From contig JACONN010000005.1 in NCBI GenBank assembly GCA_014323675.1, positions 310,001 to 374,000 of the forward strand: a DNA stretch of 64,000 nt. Reading direction: 5' to 3'. The DNA is from Hormoscilla sp. GM7CHS1pb. Its GTDB lineage: Bacteria; Cyanobacteriota; Cyanobacteriia; Cyanobacteriales; Desertifilaceae. Positions 1 through 9,017 of this stretch are shown here, in pieces (the stretch's first letter is position 1; each line of letters opens with the position of its first letter). The notes beneath the pieces were generated by a model. The model saw nothing but the letters and a program-made list of their open reading frames with translations. It was not told the DNA's origin and did not search any database. The translations under genes were made by a program, and so were the position numbers.

Positions 1-1
1 T

Positions 2-739
2 AATTGCAATCACTCTAACCCTGACGGGGCTCAAGCCTGCGAAGCTTGTTTAACACCTTTACCATCTATGACTAATTGTCCTAAATGTGGGGCCACGATA
101 CAAGCGGATGCTAAATTCTGCGGTAGCTGTGGCTATGGACTGCAACCAGCAGCAGAAGCAGATGAAAACGAAGCCACGGTTATTTCCACGAACCCTGGGG
201 AAAATGCCATGCCTAGTTCGGATTTAGAAATGTCTGCACAGCAAATTGAACCAACTATCAGCGTCCAACCAGTTGCTAGCGAGGTGGAAACCGAAACAAC
301 TGAAACTGGTGGTAGCCCCCCGCCATCAGTAGCAGCAAAAGTACCGGCAACATCAATCTCAATGAAGAGAGAAGCGCCAGCGGCAAGCAATGCCCAAACT
401 CAGCTACAACAGCAAAGTGCGAGGCTATTGCACGTCAGAACTAATCAGTCGATCGAATTACCGCAGCACTTACCAGTGATCCATGTAGGGAGGCCGAATG
501 ATAAAGTGCCGCCGGATATAGATGTGTCGGGATTCGCAGATTCAGATGTGGTTTCCCGGATTCATGCGAATCTGAGGATGGAGGGAGATGGTTACTATAT
601 TGAAGATGTGGGCAGCGCCAATGGCACTTACATTAACAATATGCCCCTAGCAGTGGGCAATAGGCACCGCTTGCGAGCGGGCGATCGGATTTCTCTAGGG
701 AAAAATGACCTGGTGACGTTCTTGTTCCAGATATCATAA
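2..739 (+). CDS. FHA-domain protein with N-terminal zinc-ribbon cysteines; 5' end outside window
   Basis: The frame of the obvious ATG at 68 stays open upstream to base 2 and encodes further paired cysteines (CNHSN..., CEAC), so the gene very probably begins before the window. The visible protein has two zinc-ribbon-like segments (the second is CPKCG...CGSCG), a low-complexity Ala/Thr/Gln linker, and a C-terminal FHA domain of about 90 residues with the classic VGR, SRIH and NGTYINN signatures. FHA domains bind phosphothreonine peptides, so the protein is probably a signalling adaptor partnering Ser/Thr kinases. The partner is not visible. The FHA assignment is firm; the upstream extension is inferred from continuous frame and cysteine spacing. 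Confidence 0.85.
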   Translation, partial: NCNHSNPDGAQACEACLTPLPSMTNCPKCGATIQADAKFCGSCGYGLQPAAEADENEATVISTNPGENAMPSSDLEMSAQQIEPTISVQPVASEVETETTETGGSPPPSVAAKVPATSISMKREAPAASNAQTQLQQQSARLLHVRTNQSIELPQHLPVIHVGRPNDKVPPDIDVSGFADSDVVSRIHANLRMEGDGYYIEDVGSANGTYINNMPLAVGNRHRLRAGDRISLGKNDLVTFLFQIS

Positions 740-831
740 GCTGGCACATAGGATATACTGTAGCAGCATCCATTGGTGCCAAATGGTACCAATAGGCTCC
801 TGCCGATTACACAGAACTGAAAACTGCCGAT

Positions 832-1174
832 GTGATTACCCTAACCCTTTTGCATCCACTTCAAGATACACCGGTTCAAAATTGGACTTTTGAAAAAGAA
901 CCGGTGATTAGGATTGGACGATTGGTCGGGCAAAAGATAATGATGTAGTGGTTCACAGCTAAGTGGTTTTGGTTCTAATGGCACCTATGTGAATAATGAA
1001 CCGATCGCCCAACAGCCCGTGTCGGACGGGATGATAGTCCGCTTGAGAAGTTCGGGACCGAAAATTAAAATTAACTTAGGTGTTTTAGACCCAAATACGA
1101 AAAGCGGAAAGGCGGGAGAGAAGCGATCGTCTGGCACAGGTACAGGTGATGCCTCAAAAGACAGACTTTCTTGA
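832..1174 (+). pseudogene. Decayed FHA-domain gene
   Basis: A GTG-started frame gives VITLTLLHPLQDTPVQ and reaches VIRIGR, the start of an FHA fold. The frame then shifts near 925 to continue as KDNDVVVHS, and a deletion joins it to GSNGTYVNNEPI in a third frame that stays open to 1174. The order of the FHA landmarks (IGR, the NDVV strand, NGTYVNN) is right, but the SRxH segment is missing. It lies directly downstream of an intact FHA gene, so it was probably a tandem relative. No function is expected. Confidence 0.7.
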
Positions 1175-1350
1175 CTGGGAAAAAAGATAATGAGTCGCTA
1201 GCATGCGATCGCTCCACAATCCTCCGCAGATAAGGGTAGTAAGGGAATTAATAAGGATAATATTAAGATTTGTGTGATTCGGTTAAGTGAATTTTACAGG
1301 CATTGGGCCTCGGCTGAAATGGACAGCAGATCGGGTAATTGGTAGAAAAA

Positions 1351-2359
1351 ATGGCTGATCTAAGACAAAATGTGATTACCAGAGAATGGGTGATCATCGC
1401 TACAGAGAGGGCAAAAAGACCGGATCAGTTTGCTAGAGAAAAAGAGGCGATCGCGCTGCCACCCTACGCTCGAAATTGTCCTTTTTGTCCGGGAAACGAA
1501 GAGGACAATACGACGGTGGAATCATTGCGTCTCGGCGATGAGAAGGGGTGGCAAGTGCGTGCAGTTGCCAACAAATATCCAGCGCTTTCCCTAGAAATAA
1601 AAGGAAAGAGGAAGGTAAATGGCATTTACCGTTCTTTGCCAGCAGTAGGATATCACGAAGTGATTATCGAACATCCCCGTCACGACCTAACTACGGCACT
1701 GCTAAATGTTGAGGATGTAGCTCAGATTTTGCAGGTCTATCGTCAGCGATATGCGGAGATATCCCACGATCGGGGCATGCAAACGATTATTATCTTTAAG
1801 AATCACGGGAAAGATGCCGGAACTTCCCTGGAACATCCGCACTCGCAGCTAGCGGCCTATACCAATTGTACCACACCAATTGCGAAGCCGCATAGAAGAA
1901 GCAATTCGCCATTTCGATGATACGGGGGAATGCCTATACTGTCGAACTCTAGAGGATGAATTAGAAGCAGGGGAGAGAATTGTTTTAGAAAGCGAACATT
2001 TTGTGGCGTTTATGCCCTATGCGCAGCTTTCACCATTTCATATGTGGATTTTCCCTCGCCGACATTACTCATCCTTTGATAAGATTAGTGAGCCAGAGAT
2101 TCTGGATCTTGCCTATAACCTGAAAACGGTGCTGGCCAAGTTGTACTATGGCTTGAATAATCCCGATTATAATTATACGATCCGTTCTATCCCTTTGAAG
2201 GAGCAGGAGACGGTATATTTTCACTGGTACATAGCGATTATCCCCCGGATTTCTAAAACAGCTGGGTTTGAGTTGGGCAGCGGCATGTATATTAATACGG
2301 CGTCGCCAGAAGAAAGTGCCCAGTTTTTGCGGGATGTGCAGCTTCCTAATGTAGAATGA
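1351..2359 (+). pseudogene. galT: Galactose-1-phosphate uridylyltransferase, single frameshift
   Basis: GalT swaps UMP between UDP-glucose and galactose-1-phosphate (Leloir pathway, cytoplasm). The first part carries the N-terminal CPFCPGNE zinc site and the catalytic HPHSQ motif. One extra base near 1858, just after that motif, shifts the frame. The second part continues in register from IPIVPHQLRSRIEEA to the C-terminal domain. Deleting one base gives about 335 residues, the normal family length. The start is taken as ATG 1351 (MADLRQNVITREW); a TTG four codons upstream is also open. The rest of the gene is well conserved, so a sequencing error is as likely as a real mutation. Confidence 0.85.
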
Positions 2360-2433
2360 TTAGGGTAGGCTTAAGGATAAGGAAAGAAATTATAATCAAG
2401 GGGCTTTGCCCTTGACCAGAGCGCTCACCCTGA

Positions 2434-2800
2434 CTATATAGGTTCTTCCCACCGCCAAAAAGAGGATCGGTAATGATATATAGCTTGGATAAAATCAATC
2501 CGGTCATCACTAACTGAGTAAGTAATACGGTGTTCCTGGGTGAGTCGCCCGTACCATGCACGTACCACACATACTCTGGGCTCGCCCGTACCATGTATTG
2601 GAACCCAAATGTTTAAGCCGTTCTGGCTTGCCAATCCCTGTAAAAGGGTCGCGCACGATCGCCTCTATCAGCTTAAAGGCACGGAGGGCTGTCTTGCGGT
2701 CTGTTTCAATCCAATAAACCAGGTCTTCACGAAACTCTCGATTAAAGACAGCATCTCGAATTGGGGTTTCTATGGCTGCGCTCCCGCAAGGGATACGGAC
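2434..2800 (-). pseudogene. YoeB/Txe-type toxin, disrupted
   Basis: After the antitoxin stop the minus strand encodes DAVFNREFREDLVYWIETD, then a DPFTGIGKPERLKHLG stretch, and later RLTQEHRITYSVSDDRIDFIQA. These are the hallmarks of YoeB/Txe ribosome-dependent mRNA interferases. Between the two parts sits a 37-bp insertion formed by a direct repeat of 13 bp (2545-2557 and 2582-2594) plus 24 bp of filler, which breaks the frame. The expected start region is replaced by a copy of a short dispersed repeat (2772-2798). The toxin is therefore almost certainly dead, while the adjacent antitoxin is intact. Confidence 0.75.
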
Positions 2801-2806
2801 TGCTGC

Positions 2807-3127
2807 TTATCTTTCTATGAAGCCAATCTCTAACTCCTCACGTAGTTCGCTGACAGTCTGAGGTTTCTCAGTTCGGGCTTTAACTCTTTCTAGGGCTGTT
2901 AGCAGACGGGCAGCATTTTTGGGCGATCGCAATAAATGAACTGTTTCCATCAAGCTAGACAGTTCATCTGCGGCGATTAAAGCAACGTTTTCACCATCAG
3001 GTCGGCTAATGATGACCACATCCCGATCGCGTAGCGTGCGTGCAGCGCAATCGGCAATAACTTGCTCGCAGAGTTGAACGAGATTGGCACTAGCGTCAGT
3101 CAAGGTTGTCTGGGTCTGTGTTAACAT
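2807..3127 (-). CDS. Phd/YefM-family antitoxin
   Basis: The start is set at the ATG giving MLTQTQTTLTDASANL, matching the family's compact N-terminal dimer and DNA-binding domain; a longer upstream frame exists but has no family match. The 106 residues are a normal length, with the typical VVIISRPDGENVALIAADELSSL core and a C-terminal helix that would wrap the toxin. It precedes a disrupted YoeB-type toxin, as in the usual antitoxin-first order. With the toxin broken, it may persist as an orphan repressor. Confidence 0.8.
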   Translation of the reverse strand: MLTQTQTTLTDASANLVQLCEQVIADCAARTLRDRDVVIISRPDGENVALIAADELSSLMETVHLLRSPKNAARLLTALERVKARTEKPQTVSELREELEIGFIER

Positions 3128-3242
3128 AGTCAGAAATAAGCTGATTTGTTCGAGCAATAGTAGATTATAACTTAATGAGTTCCCAGAGGAGGCAAGACTG
3201 CTAATTTCCTGGGATGATTTACCAGTTTGCGGAGGCGATCGC

Positions 3243-3437
3243 TCAATAACAGAACAACGCATCAGGTTTTTCCAGGCTGTAGTTCAGCCGTTCAAACCCA
3301 ATTACACGACCATCTTTATCTTTAATTAAAGAAAACTCTTCTCCAGTTTCCTCTGCGAGAAACTCTTTACTGGGGTCATCAAACCAGACTGTGAGGGTTT
3401 TACCTTCTTCATCATAGTAAATTTTTAGAGCGTCCAT
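3243..3437 (-). CDS. DUF2283 family small protein
   Basis: Sixty-four residues beginning MDALKIYYDEEGKTLTVWF, with the DUF2283 pattern of a beta-rich YD.E.D.L.....G.E.....E....I.D.DGRVIGFE...YS. Members are common near toxin-antitoxin genes in cyanobacteria and their biochemical role is unknown. It lies just upstream of the antitoxin gene on the same strand. A purine-rich stretch (GAGGATAATTTG) precedes the ATG. Confidence 0.7.
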   Translation of the reverse strand: MDALKIYYDEEGKTLTVWFDDPSKEFLAEETGEEFSLIKDKDGRVIGFERLNYSLEKPDALFCY

Positions 3438-3630
3438 ACAAATTATCCTCGTTTAATTTTGAGTTATCGCCCCTATTGAAGTATTATTGATTTCTAGTAT
3501 ACGGCGTTGCGAGTTCCACTGTCAATCTCTTACTGGAAGTCTTCTTAATCCTGGCCGAGGTTTTGGAAAGTGACTGGGGACTGAGTAAGTGAAAAGTAAT
3601 AGTTTTTTTAGACTTTTGCTCCATCCAATG

Positions 3631-3667
3631 CCCCCTGGTTGACCGACAAAAGTAGCCAACCAGGGGG
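3631..3667. terminator. Perfect 11-bp hairpin downstream of the Ntn-hydrolase gene
   Basis: CCCCCTGGTTG (3631-3641) is exactly complementary to CAACCAGGGGG (3657-3667) across a 15-nt loop. It lies about 40 bases past the stop of the minus-strand Ntn-hydrolase gene. There is no clear T-run on that strand, so it may be an mRNA-stabilising or weak terminator hairpin. Confidence 0.5.
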
Positions 3668-3709
3668 TGTCAGCAGCAATATTCGGCGATTAACTATTGC
3701 GGCACGGAC

Positions 3710-4762
3710 TTACGACGCCTTTGGAGCAAGCCAGTCGAAGGGATCGGCTGGCTCGAACTCTGCCGACACCTCGCCTGCGAGGATCGGATGACCTTTCAGT
3801 TCCAGCTTCATCGGATCTGCCCCCTCCTGAAGGTTCAGCTTGTCCATCTTGACCCAGAAAATATTCGGACTGATGGCGGATTCAAAATAGTAGATGCGGC
3901 GCTTCTGATCCGCGACCGTCCGCCAGATGGTGGAGGCTATGTTCGGTCGAGCCTCGTCGGTAATACCCAGTGGCACAGAGACGTTGCGCATGATGCTGAA
4001 CACTGCTCCGACAGCCTTCCGCCGAGCTTTAAATTTCGGCACTGCATTCAAGTAATAGCTAGCGCGGGCGAACCGGTCCGAGGCGCGGTTGGTGCCTGGC
4101 AGGAAGGTGAGACCTCCGATCTCCTTCCAATAGGCATTGAGCGGGATCTGCTCATCGAAGGGAGGCGAGTTTGTCATCACGTTGTATTCCCGCCCATGAT
4201 GGATAACTAGCTTACCATCGATGTATTCAAAGATCGCTGAGTCCCCAGTCCGGTCGGACAGCGACAGGTGTACGCTAGCGCTGCTGCCATTGGGCAAATC
4301 TGGTGCAACTATCCCGAATGGTTCGGCTCTCAGTCCCTCGACTGCCTCGTCCACAGTCGCATAATTATCAAGGGCGTATTGGGCCCAGGCTCCAACCGAC
4401 AAGGCTGGCTTACCCTCAAGATCTCCGTAATCCCCTTCCGCCAGATAGAGGAGATTGGCAACGAGACCTTCGGAGTTCATGCCGTCGCCGGAGCCGATGT
4501 CATAGACCGAGGCAATGATGCTGCCATATTTCGAGACCCAGGCGATCGAGTCTGGTCCAACCCCGCCATCACGTTCCATGCCCTTTGGAAATGCCCAGAG
4601 ATCGCTGTCAACATCCTCCATCCAGTCCATGCTGCGCCCGGTCATGAACTGGGCGTCACCGGTTTCGTAGACGATCCGGCTGCATGCCTGAGCCACCGGA
4701 GCTACCGTAATCGCCAGGATAGCAATAAATACAACCAATGTAGTAACCAGCTTCTTGGTCAT
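3710..4762 (-). CDS. Secreted choloylglycine/penicillin-V-acylase-type Ntn hydrolase
   Basis: The 350-residue protein has a signal peptide (MTKKLVTT followed by a hydrophobic core) ending AQA just before Cys27. Removal of the leader would expose the N-terminal cysteine nucleophile used by the linear amide C-N hydrolase family (bile salt hydrolases, penicillin V acylases, acylhomoserine lactone acylases). CSRIVYE is followed by GRSMDW, which carries the conserved Arg and Asp of the active site. Length and order fit the family. It probably acts in the periplasm on linear amides; the substrate cannot be told. Its base composition looks more GC-rich than its neighbours, so transfer from a proteobacterial-type donor is possible. 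Confidence 0.85.
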   Translation of the reverse strand: MTKKLVTTLVVFIAILAITVAPVAQACSRIVYETGDAQFMTGRSMDWMEDVDSDLWAFPKGMERDGGVGPDSIAWVSKYGSIIASVYDIGSGDGMNSEGLVANLLYLAEGDYGDLEGKPALSVGAWAQYALDNYATVDEAVEGLRAEPFGIVAPDLPNGSSASVHLSLSDRTGDSAIFEYIDGKLVIHHGREYNVMTNSPPFDEQIPLNAYWKEIGGLTFLPGTNRASDRFARASYYLNAVPKFKARRKAVGAVFSIMRNVSVPLGITDEARPNIASTIWRTVADQKRRIYYFESAISPNIFWVKMDKLNLQEGADPMKLELKGHPILAGEVSAEFEPADPFDWLAPKAS

Positions 4763-4891
4763 AAATCAATCATTGTGAGTGTGAAATTACCAGGTCCATT
4801 ATATCCTTTTTTCTATCAAAAACCCAGGAGAGCCCTAATTTTATTTGCCATAATATCCCGATCGCTACTACTTACAGTTCCTTGAAGTCGA

Positions 4892-5428
4892 TCATCTGTC
4901 ACTTCCGGTTGATAAGAAATAAATATACATGACTGCAATTCCGGTAGCTACGCCTACTAAACAAACGCTGATCATTGATAAAAATATTTGGTAATCTTCC
5001 AATTTATCGTCTATCATTTTTTCTTTCATTTTCGTCCATCGGATCAGCAAAAATGTCATAACAATAATAGTGCTTAGCCATAAAAACCCTTCCTTCCACT
5101 CATTGGTTTTCATGATTGTAGTAATCACAACTGATATAATAAAAGGAGATGCTAAACCATAACAATACCCTAAAACCAAATCATTGCTGAATCTATCGAG
5201 CACCACAATAGTAGCATAGCAGGTAGCTACTCCGATAATTGGGAAAGTTGCTGCCCAGATATTATTATCGCTGAATTGATAGGCAATTCCGGATGTCACT
5301 CGGTAAAATATTATGCCACATAACATTCCTATGATTGGCAGCTTTCCCCAAATTTGAGGGGGAATAAATGCAACTAGCAAACTCATAAAACCTAAGATAA
5401 ATATTAATCCCACAGCTATTAATTCCAT
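4892..5428 (-). CDS. Membrane protein of unknown function
   Basis: I do not recognise the family. The start is placed at the ATG giving MELIAVGLIFILGF because AGAGGTG sits 4-10 bases upstream; a longer frame opens at 5485. The 178 residues contain about six hydrophobic segments, the first at the very N-terminus, one charged loop (KMKEKMIDDKLEDYQ) between the last two, and few other charges. This implies a small polytopic inner-membrane protein. It stands alone between the Ntn-hydrolase and a repeat-rich spacer. Confidence 0.6.
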   Translation of the reverse strand: MELIAVGLIFILGFMSLLVAFIPPQIWGKLPIIGMLCGIIFYRVTSGIAYQFSDNNIWAATFPIIGVATCYATIVVLDRFSNDLVLGYCYGLASPFIISVVITTIMKTNEWKEGFLWLSTIIVMTFLLIRWTKMKEKMIDDKLEDYQIFLSMISVCLVGVATGIAVMYIYFLSTGSDR

Positions 5429-6012
5429 GTTCACCTCTAGCTTTACTCGTTCAAAAATGTTGAAGGGCGATCGGCCTGATATCAAGTATCATCAATTCCT
5501 AGGCACATCGAGTCTAAGGTAGAAACCCTGTTCCTTGACCTACAGTATACCTCGTCGTCAATACCTCTCGGTTAAGACAATTTGAGATTTGAGATTTGAG
5601 ATTTGGGAAACTCTCGACATGCGGGACTTTCGGTACTTTATGTGTAGCGAAATTTAACATATGTGACCCTTGATATCCCAACAGCATGCGCTCATTGCTT
5701 GAAATACGGAACTTCGGCATTGTCTGCATGGGTGCAAAACCTTGAAGTATTGGGGCGGGGATTGCTAGCCCTCCTGGCGTCGGGCCGCTACGCTAACGGG
5801 AGGGGATCCTGGTGGCGATTCTTGCAATTTTGGTTTGTGTCCCCCCCCACAGGGCTGCGTGTCCTGCGCGAAAAATCGCAATGACAGATTATTAACCGAG
5901 AAGTATTGTGAGTAGAGGCGATCGCCCGACGTTCCAGATAAAAAAAGAGCTGATAATCTATGTTATCAGCCCTGGAAATTATTTACCTAAGTTGTCGTGA
6001 ATTTCTCTCAAA
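5429..6012. other. Gene-free spacer with short repeats
   Basis: No convincing coding frame. It holds a threefold repeat of TTTGAGA (5580-5603), a segment with AGCCCTCCTGGCGTCGGG and a related GGGAGGGG arm, and GCGCGAAAAATCGCAATGACA (5867-5886 region), a short dispersed repeat seen again near 33.8 kb. Confidence 0.5.
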
Positions 6013-7950
6013 CTATTGCGACTTAGTCTCAGAGAACTCAGCATCAATCACATCTGCATCGGCACCGCTAGAGGCATCACCCGATGCCCCATCTGCACCC
6101 GTGGCACCATTATCCGTAGGACCTCCCGCACCAGTTGGATCGCCCCCCGCCTCTTGATATATCTTGCTGCTGATACCATAGAGGGTTTGCTGCAACTCGG
6201 GAGTTATTTTCTGAATTTGCTCGTCATCTTCCTTCCCGATCGCCTCCCGCAGGTTTTTCACCAACTCTTCTACCTTAGCCTTATCTTCCGCAGGCACCTT
6301 GTCTCCCAACTCGTTGACTTGCTTCTCTGCCTGGTAAGCGAGAGTATCTGCCTGGTTCTTGCGATCGATCTTCTCGCGGCGTTCCTTATCAGCGTCGGCA
6401 TTTGCTTCCGCTTCCTTGACCATGCGATCGACTTCCTTGTCATCCAGAGTCGAAGCACCCGTGATGCTGATGGATTGTTCCTTACCCGTACCTTTATCCT
6501 TGGCAGTTACATTCAAAATCCCGTTGGCATCGATATCAAAGGTAACTTCGATTTGAGGCACCCCTCTGGGTGCAGCGGGAATTCCATCTAAGCGGAAAGT
6601 ACCCAGACTCTTGTTGTCAGAGGACATTTCCCGTTCCCCTTGCAGAACGTGGATTTCCACATTTGTCTGTCCGTCCACAGCAGTAGAGAATACTTCCGAC
6701 TTCTTGGTAGGAATAGTCGTGTTGCGAGGGATGATCTTGGTCATCACGCCACCCAAGGTTTCCACCCCCAGAGACAGGGGGGTGACATCCAACAGCAGGA
6801 TATCTTTGACTTCACCCGCCAGGACGCCCCCTTGAATGGCCGCACCCACAGCAACCACTTCATCGGGGTTAACTGATTGGTTGGGGTCTTTACCCAGAAC
6901 CTTCTTGACCACTTCTTGCACGGCGGGAATTCGGGTAGAACCGCCCACCAGCACCACTTCATTGATTGCAGACTTGTCTAACTTAGCATCGCGCACGGCA
7001 TTTTCTACCGGGATGCGGCAGCGATCGATCAAGTCAGAACAGATTTCTTCAAACTTGGCGCGAGTTAAGGTCAGATCCAGGTGCTTGGGTCCATCTTGGG
7101 TGGCCGTGATGAAGGGCAGGTTGATTTCTGCTTGGGTAACGTTAGAGAGTTCTATCTTGGCTTTTTCCGCAGCTTCTGTCAAGCGTTGCAAAGCTTGCTT
7201 GTCTTTGCGCAGGTCAATCCCTTCGACTTTGTTGAATTCGGAGGCCATGTAATCGACAATTTTCTTGTCGAAGTCGTCACCGCCCAGGTGAGTATCTCCA
7301 GAAGTAGCCAACACTTCAAACACGCCGTCGCCCACTTCCAGAATCGACACGTCGAAGGTACCGCCACCCAAGTCAAACACCAGGATGGTTTCATTACTCT
7401 TTTTATCTAAACCGTAAGCTAGGGCCCCAGCGGTGGGTTCGTTAATTATCCGCAACACTTCTACCCCGGCAATCTTGCCTGCGTCTTTAGTAGCTTGACG
7501 CTGGGAGTCGTTGAAGTAAGCGGGAACGGTGATTACAGCTTGGGTGACGGTTTCCCCCAGGTACTTGCTAGCATCGTCTATCAGTTTACGTAGGACTTGA
7601 GCGGAAATTTCTTCCGGGGCGAATTGCTTGCCTGCTGTGGGACAGTCCAGCTTGACGTTGCCGTTGCTATCCCGCAGCACCTTGTATGATACTTCGGTTG
7701 ATTCGTTGGTAACTTCCGTGTGTTTGCGTCCGATGAAGCGTTTGACCGAATAAAAGGTGTTTTCCGGGTTCATCACTGCCTGCCGCTTGGCTATCTGCCC
7801 TACCAGGCGATCGCCATTTTTGGCATAGGCGACCACGGAAGGGGTCGTCCGAAAACCTTCGGAGTTAGCGATCACCGTGGGCGCACCACCTTCCATCACG
7901 GCGACGCAGGAGTTTGTCGTACCTAAGTCAATTCCAACTACTTTTGCCAT
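6013..7950 (-). CDS. dnaK: Chaperone DnaK (Hsp70)
   Basis: A full-length 645-residue Hsp70. The ATPase domain opens with GIDLGTTNSCVAVMEGG (phosphate 1), then VFDLGGGTFDVSIL near residue 195 (phosphate 2) and VLVGGSTRIPAVQ near 335. The substrate-binding domain follows (DVTPLSLGVETLGG), then a helical lid and an acidic, Gly-rich tail ending GADADVIDAEFSETKSQ. With DnaJ and GrpE it folds and refolds cytosolic proteins. It is the second stress gene in a row on this strand, after hsp20 upstream. No CIRCE inverted repeat is seen in the 200 bases upstream. Confidence 0.97.
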   Translation of the reverse strand: MAKVVGIDLGTTNSCVAVMEGGAPTVIANSEGFRTTPSVVAYAKNGDRLVGQIAKRQAVMNPENTFYSVKRFIGRKHTEVTNESTEVSYKVLRDSNGNVKLDCPTAGKQFAPEEISAQVLRKLIDDASKYLGETVTQAVITVPAYFNDSQRQATKDAGKIAGVEVLRIINEPTAGALAYGLDKKSNETILVFDLGGGTFDVSILEVGDGVFEVLATSGDTHLGGDDFDKKIVDYMASEFNKVEGIDLRKDKQALQRLTEAAEKAKIELSNVTQAEINLPFITATQDGPKHLDLTLTRAKFEEICSDLIDRCRIPVENAVRDAKLDKSAINEVVLVGGSTRIPAVQEVVKKVLGKDPNQSVNPDEVVAVGAAIQGGVLAGEVKDILLLDVTPLSLGVETLGGVMTKIIPRNTTIPTKKSEVFSTAVDGQTNVEIHVLQGEREMSSDNKSLGTFRLDGIPAAPRGVPQIEVTFDIDANGILNVTAKDKGTGKEQSISITGASTLDDKEVDRMVKEAEANADADKERREKIDRKNQADTLAYQAEKQVNELGDKVPAEDKAKVEELVKNLREAIGKEDDEQIQKITPELQQTLYGISSKIYQEAGGDPTGAGGPTDNGATGADGASGDASSGADADVIDAEFSETKSQ

Positions 7951-8166
7951 AATACTGTCCTGATTCTAATTACTAGGGTTTTCTGGCTGTTGGTCGAGCC
8001 AGGAGTAGGGTTTGGGCTGATGGGTCTAGCCGTAATTGAGCCACAGCGGGATGTCTGCTGATATCGTTATATCTATACTGAGCGCCTTGAGGCTCTCTCA
8101 TGAAGGGGGGTTTACCGAACCCGATCGGGGACGGTTTACAGCTATACCCCCTTTGCTTTGTGTATA

Positions 8167-8679
8167 CTAGGCTGCCCAAAGGTCTGTTTTTAACTCATCT
8201 GGTTCGGTTACAGCCGCTGGGGCAACTTCTGTTTCCCGAGTGCTGCTAGCTGACGATACCTTCACTTTCACTACCTCTGGACGTACCGCTGCCAATTTTG
8301 GTAAGGTCAGGGTGAGAATCCCATTGTTAAATTCTGTCTGCACCTGGGTATTATCTACTGGTACGGGCAGGGTAATGAGGCGACGGAATTTGCCGTAGCG
8401 AATTTCTGAAGGCCATCTCCCTTCAGTTGGATTAGTGGGGCGATCGCCTGCAATCAAAACTGCGGTCCGCGTCACCTGCAAGTCTAGATCTTTGCCCTTT
8501 ACTCCCGGCAGTTCTAGGCGCAATATCACTGCGGTAGAAGTAGTTAGCATTTCCATTGCTGGAGTCCAAGTCATATCCGCTGCTTTTGGGTTTGTCCCTA
8601 CATCATTCAATAGCCTATTTAGCTGATGCCGTAACAATGCTTTTTTTTGCTGAGGTGCAGACAGAATTAACGTGCTCAT
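8167..8679 (-). CDS. Small heat-shock protein, Hsp20/alpha-crystallin family
   Basis: 170 residues with a central alpha-crystallin domain (about residues 38-130): RLELPGVKGKDLDLQVT, then RFRR-type YGKFRRLITLPVPVD and the diagnostic NGILTLTLPK, followed by a flexible C-terminal tail. Such proteins form oligomers that hold unfolding proteins for refolding by DnaK. The gene lies just upstream of dnaK on the same strand, with about 215 bases between, so co-regulation is likely. AAGGAGAAGGG precedes the ATG and is a strong ribosome site. Confidence 0.93.
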   Translation of the reverse strand: MSTLILSAPQQKKALLRHQLNRLLNDVGTNPKAADMTWTPAMEMLTTSTAVILRLELPGVKGKDLDLQVTRTAVLIAGDRPTNPTEGRWPSEIRYGKFRRLITLPVPVDNTQVQTEFNNGILTLTLPKLAAVRPEVVKVKVSSASSTRETEVAPAAVTEPDELKTDLWAA

Positions 8680-9017
8680 TATCCCTTCTCCTTAATTTGT
8701 GTTCGCCGGGCTCTCGTCAGCCTGGCCGTCATTTTTTATGTAATTATTTTCTTCGACAACAATTACATCCTAAGTCAAAAAACTGTCTGTGACATTGGTG
8801 CGGACCGTATTCTGCTATTGGTGTTTGCCGTCTGGCTAGCCATTAACAATTAGCCAGAGCGCCATTAACAATTATCAACAAATCCATCCTATGCAACCAA
8901 ACTGTTTCAGACTAGGGTACCAACCGTATCCGGTGGTGGTGTTTGCCGTCTGCCGATGGGAACCCAGGGCAAGATGTTGGTCTAAGATGAAATAAGCTTA
9001 GTTTTGATTATGGGTTT
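8680..9017. other. Spacer with a duplicated GGTGTTTGCCGTCTG motif
   Basis: GGTGTTTGCCGTCTG occurs at 8819-8833 and again at 8938-8952, each preceded by similar pyrimidine-rich sequence, as if about 120 bases had been duplicated and diverged. The promoters of hsp20 (leftward) and dusB (rightward) must lie here; I cannot place them with confidence. Confidence 0.4.

Noticed and set aside
133..390. Minus-strand frame of 85 codons
   Set aside because: It is the complement of the Ala/Thr-rich linker of the FHA gene; no start context or homology.
4268..4885. Plus-strand 205-codon frame opposite the Ntn hydrolase
   Set aside because: The minus-strand gene has a signal peptide and catalytic motifs; the opposite frame is a GC-driven shadow.
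6016..7410. Plus-strand frames opposite dnaK
   Set aside because: Shadows of the dnaK coding strand, with no recognisable domain.
7951..8166. CIRCE operator or sigma-32-type promoter for dnaK
   Set aside because: No TTAGCACTC-N9-GAGTGCTAA inverted repeat was found in the upstream spacer.
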